Assembly (NCBI GenBank): GCA_035716025.1 | Contig: DASTKH010000035.1 | Span: 1 to 51,820, forward strand | Reading direction: 5' to 3' | Length of the DNA: 51,820 nucleotides | Origin: JADGHE01 sp035716025 | GTDB lineage: Bacteria; Pseudomonadota; Alphaproteobacteria; Rhizobiales; Xanthobacteraceae | Shown here: positions 46,352-51,820 of the stretch, piece by piece | How the letters are laid out: each line of letters starts with the position of its first letter | Position numbering within the stretch: the first letter of the stretch is position 1 | Notes under the pieces: generated by a model | Told to the model about the DNA's origin: nothing | Databases searched by the model: none | Seen by the model: the letters and a program-made list of their open reading frames with translations, nothing else | Made by a program: the position numbers and the translations under genes

Positions 46352-47413
46352 CTACCCCACGGGGGGGCCGACATAGCGGGCCGTCGGCCGGATGAGACGG
46401 CCGGATGTCTGTTGCTCCATCGCATGCGCGAGCCAACCCGCGACGCGCGCGACCGCGAAGACCGGCGTGAACGCCTGCCGCGGAAAGCCGCACGCATCGA
46501 GCAGCAGCGCGGCGTTGAGTTCGAGATTGGGATTGAGCGCCCGGCCGGGCCGGTGGCGCTTCAGCGCCTCCCGTGCGCGCGCCTCGAACAGCGCGGCAAA
46601 GCGCATGCGCGCCGAGACCGGCCCGAGACGCCGCAGCGCCGCGCCGAGCAGGGCGGCACGCGGATCGCCGTTCGGGAACGCCCGGTTGCCGAAACCGGCG
46701 AGCCGCGCGCCCGATATGAGCCGCATGTCGAGCCAGCCGTCGAGATAGCCGCTCGCCTCGGCCTCCTCCAGCATGTCGAGCACGGGCCCGGGCGCGCCGC
46801 CATGCAGCGGCCCGGTGAACGCCGCATAGGCGGCGAGTACGGCGTTTGCGAGCGAGGCCCGGGTCGAGGCCACGACCCGCGCCGCAAAGGTCGAGGCGCC
46901 GAGCCCGTTTTCCGCGGCGACCGTCAGATACGTGTCGAGCGCCTGAACCGTCGCAGGGCTCGCCGGCGCGTCGTTGGCCATGCGCAAGAGGTCGGCGGCG
47001 GTGGTGAGCGCGGGATCGGGCCACACCGGGTCCTTGCCCTGGCTCTGCCGCAGAATGGCGGCGACCCCGACCGCGAGGGCGCCGGCGATCTCGGCGGGAC
47101 CTGCCGTATCCGGCAAAGCGGCGAGGCAGAGCCGCGTCGCCTCGACCGGCGGACGCGATTTTGCCGGACCGAGCCAGGCGTCGAGCTGCGCGAAGGCGGC
47201 CTGCCGGGCGGCTCCCAGCGCCGTCCGCACGTCTTCGCCGGAGAGCGTCTCATCCGTGAAGCCTTCCCAGAGGAGAGCGACCGTTCCCTCGTAACCGAGT
47301 TCGTGCACCGCCTCCTCGAGAGGCCGGCCCCGGATCCAGAGCTGGGCGGCGGCAGGATCGGAATGGCTGAGAACCGTCTCGGCTGCAATGACGCCGGCAA
47401 GACCGTCGGACAT
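46352..47413 (-). CDS. citrate synthase-like protein with altered catalytic residues
   Basis: A 353-residue member of the citrate/2-methylcitrate synthase family, shorter than a normal type I citrate synthase (about 430). The first active-site motif GPLHGGAPG is intact (H204). The second, normally GFGHRVY..DPR, reads GFGNRAFPNGDPR, so the catalytic His is Asn243. The third, normally NVDFYS, reads NLELNAA, so the catalytic Asp is Glu298. The protein may be a paralogue with changed substrate, a regulatory or heteromeric subunit, or a decayed enzyme. It is transcribed divergently from the acyltransferase gene. No methylcitrate-cycle genes are in the window. Confidence 0.8.
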   Translation of the reverse strand: MSDGLAGVIAAETVLSHSDPAAAQLWIRGRPLEEAVHELGYEGTVALLWEGFTDETLSGEDVRTALGAARQAAFAQLDAWLGPAKSRPPVEATRLCLAALPDTAGPAEIAGALAVGVAAILRQSQGKDPVWPDPALTTAADLLRMANDAPASPATVQALDTYLTVAAENGLGASTFAARVVASTRASLANAVLAAYAAFTGPLHGGAPGPVLDMLEEAEASGYLDGWLDMRLISGARLAGFGNRAFPNGDPRAALLGAALRRLGPVSARMRFAALFEARAREALKRHRPGRALNPNLELNAALLLDACGFPRQAFTPVFAVARVAGWLAHAMEQQTSGRLIRPTARYVGPPVG

Positions 47414-47533
47414 GGGCGTTTCGAAGAAAACCGAATGAAGCGGCCCGCAAGCCTAGCGGCTTCGCCCGTCGCACAAAAGCCGTGGCCCGGCCCCCCGACC
47501 GGCGCCCGCACTGTCGCGGATTCGCAGGCCGCG

Positions 47534-47548
47534 TTAACGCACTCTTTA
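47534..47548. promoter_or_regulatory. near-match CtrA box between the citrate-synthase-like and acyltransferase genes
   Basis: TTAA-CGCACTC-TTTA differs from the CtrA consensus TTAA-N7-TTAA by one base. It lies between the divergent starts at 47413 and 47679, so either gene could be the target. Evidence is motif similarity only. Confidence 0.25.
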
Positions 47549-47678
47549 CCCTTGCGCGAAGCCTGCCTTGGCCGCGCGCTTCTGCGGCGGCGGACGCCCG
47601 CAATTCGGCATAAAGCTTGCCGCACCTTCGGCAGGCGCGGCCATCCGGCGTGCCGATCCGGGACAGGCGGGAGAGGCC

Positions 47679-48716
47679 ATGACTGCAAATGTCGCAACGG
47701 GGCAAGCGCGCGTCGACTGGGTCGACTACGCCAAGGGCTTCTGCATCGTCATGGTGGTGCTGATGCATTCGACCCTCGGGGTGGAGGCCGCCGCGGGCGA
47801 GACGGGCTGGGCCCATGCCATCGTGGCTTTCGCCAAGCCTTTCCGGATGCCCGACTTCTTCCTGATCTCGGGGCTCTTCCTTGCCCGCGTGATCGACCGC
47901 GACTGGACCACCTATCTCGACCGCAAGGTCGTGCACTTCGCCTATTTCTACGCCCTGTGGGTGACCATCCAGTTTGCCTTCAAGGCGCCGGTCTTCGGCC
48001 AGGAATACGGTTGGGCGAACGTGCCGGCGATGTATCTCCTGGCTTTCGTGCAGCCGTTCGGCACGCTGTGGTTCATCTATCTGCTGCCGATCTTCTTCGT
48101 CGTGACGAAACTCGCCCGGCGCGTTCCGCCGGCGGCGCTGTGGCTCTTTGCGGCGGCGCTCGAGATCGCGCCGATCGACACCGGGTCGGTGATCATCGAC
48201 GAATTCGCTTCCCGCTTCGTCTATTTCTACACCGGCTACGTGCTGGCCACGCCCATTTTCCGGCTCGCCGGCGCGGCGCAGCGACGGCCCGCTGTCGCGC
48301 TTTCTGGCCTCGCGCTCTGGGCCGTCGGCAATTTTGGCGCGGTGGCGTGGGGCGTCTCCGAGCGGCCCTTCCTCTCGCTCGGCCTCGGGCTTGCGGGCGC
48401 CTCGGCAGTGGTCACGGCCTCGGCGCTGATGGCGCGCCGCGATCTTTTTACGCCGCTGCGCTATTGCGGGCGCAATTCGATCGTCATTTATCTCGCCTTC
48501 TTCCTGCCGATGGCGGCAAGCCGCACGGCGCTCCTGAAATTCGTGCCCGCCGCCGATCTCGGCACGGTCTGCCTGCTGGTGACGGCGGCGGGTGTGCTGG
48601 GCGCGCTCGCGTGGTTCTGGGCCGTGCGCGGCACGCCGCTGCGCCTCCTGTTCGAGCGCCCCGCGCGGCTTCATCTGGCCCCGCCGCGCACACTGCGGCT
48701 TGAGCCGGCGGAGTGA
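47679..48716 (+). CDS. acyltransferase 3 family membrane protein
   Basis: A 345-residue inner-membrane protein with about ten hydrophobic segments. The opening RVDWVDYAKGFCIVMVVLMHS carries the family's catalytic His near residue 30, and FFLISGLFLARVI and the later FGTLWFIYLLPIFFV are typical of the acyltransferase 3/OpgC group, which adds acyl groups to polysaccharides, LPS or glycans. Its carbohydrate target is unknown. The ATG at 47679 has GGGAGAGG upstream; the frame is open to 47568 but without similarity. The HPF-cold-shock gene follows in the same direction. Confidence 0.85.
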   Translation: MTANVATGQARVDWVDYAKGFCIVMVVLMHSTLGVEAAAGETGWAHAIVAFAKPFRMPDFFLISGLFLARVIDRDWTTYLDRKVVHFAYFYALWVTIQFAFKAPVFGQEYGWANVPAMYLLAFVQPFGTLWFIYLLPIFFVVTKLARRVPPAALWLFAAALEIAPIDTGSVIIDEFASRFVYFYTGYVLATPIFRLAGAAQRRPAVALSGLALWAVGNFGAVAWGVSERPFLSLGLGLAGASAVVTASALMARRDLFTPLRYCGRNSIVIYLAFFLPMAASRTALLKFVPAADLGTVCLLVTAAGVLGALAWFWAVRGTPLRLLFERPARLHLAPPRTLRLEPAE

Positions 48717-48800
48717 GGCGGCCTTCGAGGGGAGAGGGGAGCGGAAACCAAACCGGCCGGCCTCGCGTTGCCCTCGACCGGAGAGCGGGAGGTTCTTTGC

Positions 48801-49385
48801 ATGGTTCAGGTGCCTGTTGAAATCGCCTTTCACAATCTCGATCCCGTGCCCTGGGCGGAGGAGGAGATCCGCGCCCGCATCGCCAAGCTCGAGAAGATCT
48901 ACGACCGGATCGTCACCTGCCGGGTGCGGGTCGATCAGCGCGCCAACAATACGGCGCGCAACATCCCGCCGGTGGTGCGGATCGAGATCGGCGTGCCGGG
49001 GCGCGAGGACCTCGTCGTGGCGCACGAGCCGGACCGCCTGCAGGAACGGTTTCAGACGCCCGACCTGCACAACGCCATCAACGAGGCGTTCCGCATCGCC
49101 GAAGATCAGCTCTCCGAATACAAGCGCGCGCTCCAGGAGCGCGGGCGCGAGGCGCCGACGAACGACCCCTCGCACCAGTTCTTGGGGCAGATCGCGGAGA
49201 TCGACCCCGACGGCGAGTTCGGCTTCATCCTCACGAAGGAGGGGGGCCTGCTCTATTTCCACCGCAACAGCGTGCTCACCGGCGACTTCTCGGCGCTGCG
49301 GCGCGGCGACGAGGTCCACTATGTCGAGGAGATGGGCGACACCGGGCCGGTGGCCAGCAAGGTGCGGGTAAAAGAGGCGGGCTGA
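48801..49385 (+). CDS. ribosome hibernation factor-like domain fused to a cold-shock domain
   Basis: A 194-residue protein in two parts. Residues 1-110 resemble the HPF/RaiA fold (VEIAFHNLDPVPWAEEEIRARIAKLEKIYDRIVTCRVRV-like pattern), which binds the small ribosomal subunit and inhibits translation. Residues 125-190 are a cold-shock/OB domain: LGQIAEIDPDGEFGFILTKEGG with RNP1-like EFGFIL and RNP2-like LYFHRNS. The ATG at 48801 has GGGAGG upstream. The fusion suggests an RNA-linked function at the ribosome under stress. The promoter is not evident. Confidence 0.8.
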   Translation: MVQVPVEIAFHNLDPVPWAEEEIRARIAKLEKIYDRIVTCRVRVDQRANNTARNIPPVVRIEIGVPGREDLVVAHEPDRLQERFQTPDLHNAINEAFRIAEDQLSEYKRALQERGREAPTNDPSHQFLGQIAEIDPDGEFGFILTKEGGLLYFHRNSVLTGDFSALRRGDEVHYVEEMGDTGPVASKVRVKEAG

Positions 49386-49950
49386 GCCGCGCGCGGGCGG
49401 CCCAACGCGCCGGGCCGGGCGGCAAACAGGGGCGGCAGATCGCAGGTTACGCGGGAAGGCGAAAGCGAGGGGGCGGGCGAACCGCTTTTTCCGCGCCGTC
49501 CGACGTCTTCCTCGGCGGCGCGCGAACCGGTCCCCACATTCGCCGGCAAGGCCTGCGGGCTTGCGCGATGGGCGCTGCCGGATTCCGGACCCTCCGGGCC
49601 GCGCCCCGGGGGCGGCAGCCGGCGGTCCCGCCCTTTTTTGCGCGGCTTGCGCGCGATCCGATCGTCTGGTCGGGGCGCTGCCCGCGGGGCGCGCGCCCTG
49701 CCCTGAGGCTTTGCACGTCGCGCGCCTCCGGCGCGGCGGGGCGGAAACGACGGCGGAAGACGCAAAGGCGGCCCTTGCCGGCGCGCGGAGAAGACGCCGG
49801 TGGGCGGCGGCCGTTTTTCCGCCGCGGGGCCTTCCCATGCCCGGCGCGGATTGTTAGATAAGCCGCGCGCGGCGGCGACGCCGCAGAAGGATCGCGGGCC
49901 TTCCCGGCCCGGAGCGGCGCAGCAAGCGCGGCCGCCGCACAAGACGTTGA
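49386..49950. other. gene-poor GC-rich spacer before the initiator tRNA
   Basis: A 565-bp stretch of very high GC with several short self-complementary runs. Open frames exist on both strands (for example at 49561-49861 and 49319-49987) but show no conserved start, ribosome-binding site or protein signature, so I call no gene. A weak tRNA promoter candidate, TTCCCA-N17-TAGATA, lies at 49832-49860, about 90 bp before the tRNA. Confidence 0.5.
49832..49860 (+). promoter_or_regulatory. possible promoter for initiator tRNA
   Basis: TTCCCA (49832-49837) and TAGATA (49855-49860) at 17-nt spacing. The -10 has five of six consensus bases. The predicted start lies about 84 nt upstream of the mature tRNA, which would require 5' processing. 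Confidence 0.3.
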
Positions 49951-50027
<77 letters not shown>

Positions 50028-50032
50028 AATTT

Positions 50033-50070
50033 GCCCGCTAAGCCAAAGGCTTGGCGGGCGTTTGCTTTTG
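50033..50070 (+). terminator. intrinsic terminator after the tRNA
   Basis: GCCCGCTAAGCC-AAA-GGCTTGGCGGGC forms a twelve-base-pair stem with one T-G pair, followed by a T-rich stretch. It begins five bases behind the CCA end of the tRNA. Confidence 0.75.
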
Positions 50071-50261
50071 GGGCTCCTCGCGCCATGCGCAGCCGAGTCA
50101 ACAATGGGTCAACAAAAGTTATGGCGAGCGTTGGCGCCTAATGACGTCACAGTACCGCTAACCGGACATCGCCCGCCGCAACTTGACAGGGGACGGTGTG
50201 CTCCATGAAGCGACTCGCGTAAATTGGCTGGCATCTGTGCATTTGAATCGCGAGGAGCAAG

Positions 50262-51299
50262 TTGGCTGAACTGGGCAGGCTGTGGGCGGGCCGTGTCTTC
50301 GGCACGAACACGGGGAACCTGTTTGTAGAGCTCACGACGACAGCGGATGGGCTGACCGGCGTACTCCGATTCATGGACGCGGCTTTCGGGCTCGTCGTCT
50401 ATGAGGTCAAGGGTTCCTTCGACGGAACGACGGTCACATTACATGGTGAGCCGAAACAGGCTTCTCCAGGAATCGAGACAGGTCAAATCGAAGCGCAAGC
50501 GGTACTAACGCCTCTCGGCCATCTTCGCGGAAGGTGGACCTCGTCCCTCGGAACCGGCGGGACATTCGAGTTGTTCCCGCACGATCTGCCTCCAGCCGAT
50601 CAAACGAAGCAGTCGGACAGTCGTGTTCCTGAGCAGTTGCATACCGCGCGCCTGACGGTTGGCGCTGTCCGTCTTTATGCCGATGACGTTCGCGATCTCG
50701 CGCTGGTGCAGCGAAAGGATTTTTCGGTTGGTCGCCTAATCGTTACTTATCGTTCCGGCGGCGTTGAGAACACACGGTATTTCGAGGACTTCGAGCAGGC
50801 ATCGAAAGGGATAAGCGAGCTTCAGTATCTGAAGATTTCAGTTCAGGAACCTGAAGCATATGGGATCAACAAGGTTGCCATTGTCGAACTGGACTCACAG
50901 GGCCGGAATGACGTCATCGTGCAAGGCATTCACGAGTCTTGGGTCATCGGGAAGTCCGAAGCTCTGGCGAGGCAACTCCGCCGTTACGAAAAGAACCTAG
51001 TGACCACCACAAAGAAGTCTGGTGTTGGACTCAACCAGTTCATCTTCCTGGCAATGCTGGTCTTGTTTCCAGAGATTGAACCGCTGTGGAGGCGTGTGCT
51101 CTTCGCGGGCATCATGGTGGCGTTGCTCTGGGCAATATTCTGGGCACATCAACGGTTCCTTCCCAATGTTGTCGTTTACGTGTCGCCGCGCAAGCCGGGG
51201 CCGTTTATGCGGGCGTGGCCAGCAATTCTGTCTTGGCTTATTGCTGCAACGGCATCCTTAGCTGCGGCACTTGCATTCCATTTCCTGACGCAGCGATAA
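50262..51299 (+). CDS. unknown membrane protein in low-GC segment
   Basis: A 345-residue protein that I do not recognise. The start is a TTG at 50262 with GAGGAG five bases upstream. Residues 1-110 are predicted beta-rich (WAGRVFGTNTGNLFVELTT, LRGRWTSSLGTGGTFELF). Residues 125-240 form a second soluble region with VGRLIVTYRSGGVENTRYF. The C-terminal 100 residues contain two or three membrane helices (about 262-275, 280-300 and 317-340) with a positively charged patch between them. Codon use is visibly less GC-rich than that of the core genes. It lies just behind the initiator tRNA and 41 bp before a Rap1a/Tai-like gene in the same direction, so the two may be co-transcribed. Confidence 0.7.
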   Translation: MAELGRLWAGRVFGTNTGNLFVELTTTADGLTGVLRFMDAAFGLVVYEVKGSFDGTTVTLHGEPKQASPGIETGQIEAQAVLTPLGHLRGRWTSSLGTGGTFELFPHDLPPADQTKQSDSRVPEQLHTARLTVGAVRLYADDVRDLALVQRKDFSVGRLIVTYRSGGVENTRYFEDFEQASKGISELQYLKISVQEPEAYGINKVAIVELDSQGRNDVIVQGIHESWVIGKSEALARQLRRYEKNLVTTTKKSGVGLNQFIFLAMLVLFPEIEPLWRRVLFAGIMVALLWAIFWAHQRFLPNVVVYVSPRKPGPFMRAWPAILSWLIAATASLAAALAFHFLTQR

Positions 51300-51340
51300 C
51301 CCCTTTTAAATTTCTGTGTTGCTCGGCGGCGAGGTAAGAT

Positions 51341-51685
51341 ATGCAAGTTCTTTTGAAGCTGCTCGCAATGACAACGGTTGCGTCTGTCGCCCTGGCGGAC
51401 AGAGCAAACGCGCAAGATCAGCAGATAATGATGAAAGGAGAAGACTTTCTGCTAGCGTGCTCAAAGCCCGATCAGGACTGGATTGGCTTCTGTCACGGCT
51501 ATGTGCAGGCCGTAGTCGATGGTGTGCGCATGCCGGGAGAACGCTTCTGCGCGCCGACAGGGACCAAGCGGGCGGATATCGTGGGGGCCGTTGTCGATCA
51601 GTTGCTGAAGCGACCGGAATTAAGAAGCCTCAATGCTGCATCGGTCGTGTATTCGGTTTTGATCAGAACCTATCCTTGCCGCTGA
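51341..51685 (+). CDS. Rap1a/Tai-like small secreted protein
   Basis: A 114-residue precursor with a signal peptide (cleavage probably after ANA near residue 24). Four cysteines (C40, C51, C70, C113), the core FCHGYVQAVVDG, the FCAPTG segment and the end IRTYPC match the Rap1a/Tai immunity-protein domain. Named members neutralise peptidoglycan-cleaving type VI effectors in the periplasm, but many homologues sit outside any T6SS, as here, and their role is unknown. The ATG at 51341 follows the unknown membrane protein gene by 41 bp, with GGCGAGG upstream. Composition is lower in GC than the core. Confidence 0.8.
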   Translation: MQVLLKLLAMTTVASVALADRANAQDQQIMMKGEDFLLACSKPDQDWIGFCHGYVQAVVDGVRMPGERFCAPTGTKRADIVGAVVDQLLKRPELRSLNAASVVYSVLIRTYPCR

Positions 51686-51738
51686 TCAGAAGACGCTGTT
51701 TCGGATCGTTGATGCTTTCTTGATTGCGGGAGGCTGGG

Positions 51739-51820
51739 GTGCCCTACAATTTGTCGATTTCACGCGATGATGGAAATCCCCTCGAGCTCACGGTCGGAGA
51801 TGGCGAGGTCGTTTTTTTGC
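51739..51820 (+). CDS. start of a further gene, truncated by the window end
   Basis: An open frame begins with GTG at 51739, five to six bases behind GGGAGG, and runs to the window edge. The first 27 residues (MPYNLSISRDDGNPLEL...) look soluble and beta-rich, but too little is visible to assign a family. It follows the Rap1a/Tai-like gene by 53 bp in the same direction. Confidence 0.4.
   Translation, partial: MPYNLSISRDDGNPLELTVGDGEVVFL

Noticed and set aside
47250..49838. 862-aa minus-strand frame
   Set aside because: A shadow frame of the acyltransferase and HPF-cold-shock genes, with low-complexity Arg/Ala sequence.

Overview
The window is a high-GC chromosomal segment from an alphaproteobacterium, most likely a member of the Hyphomicrobiales (Rhizobiales). 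The evidence is a 16S rRNA 5' region of alphaproteobacterial type, a tandem glnK-amtB-glnK-amtB locus, a YejABEF-type peptide importer with two binding proteins, a kdsB-pheA pair divergent from a CycM-like cytochrome c, a metX-metW pair, and an exact CtrA-type TTAA-N7-TTAA box. I cannot fix family or genus from sequence alone. Most of the window is ordinary core genome; the last 1.7 kb is visibly lower in GC and looks acquired.

Layout. 1-760: 5' end of a 16S rRNA gene on the minus strand with its leader and a near-consensus rrn promoter. 0.9-9.3 kb: a small hypothetical protein, an M23 cell-wall endopeptidase, an inner-membrane UPF0114 protein, an MFS transporter, a small lipoprotein, the helicase HrpB and a retropepsin-like protease. 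9.4-14 kb: phosphohexomutase, beta-carbonic anhydrase, prephenate dehydratase and KdsB, and a membrane-anchored cytochrome c. 14.1-23 kb: a peptide ABC importer operon (two YejA-like binding proteins, YejB, YejE, YejF) followed by a GhrA-like 2-hydroxyacid dehydrogenase. 23.1-27.4 kb: GyrB, a small secreted protein and a PAS-containing chemoreceptor-like protein. 27.5-31.6 kb: two ammonium transporters, each with its own PII protein and a sigma-54-like promoter. 31.7-35.8 kb: chorismate mutase, HisC-type aminotransferase, TyrC-type dehydrogenase and TesB thioesterase in one direction. 36-41.4 kb: MetX, MetW, exonuclease III, a glutathione S-transferase, a methyltransferase and LolA. 41.5-45.4 kb: FtsK and an aminotransferase behind a CtrA-type box. 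45.4-46.3 kb: a NYN-domain nuclease gene preceded by a strong promoter and an intrinsic terminator. 46.3-49.4 kb: a citrate-synthase-like protein with altered catalytic positions, an acyltransferase-family membrane protein, and an HPF-cold-shock fusion. 49.95-50.03 kb: initiator tRNA-Met. 50.1 kb to the end: a lower-GC segment with an unknown membrane protein, a Rap1a/Tai-like secreted protein and the start of another gene.

How genes work together. Prephenate dehydratase (12 kb), the chorismate mutase/HisC/TyrC run (33-36 kb) and a second aminotransferase (44-45 kb) cover the late steps to phenylalanine and tyrosine. The glnK/amtB pairs form a nitrogen-responsive ammonium uptake unit. LolA, KdsB, the M23 peptidase, FtsK and the phosphohexomutase serve envelope assembly and division.

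The observations most worth following are the NYN gene with its short terminated leader RNA, the citrate-synthase homologue with two substituted catalytic residues, the chorismate mutase with a decayed prephenate-dehydratase-like half, and the low-GC segment next to the initiator tRNA.
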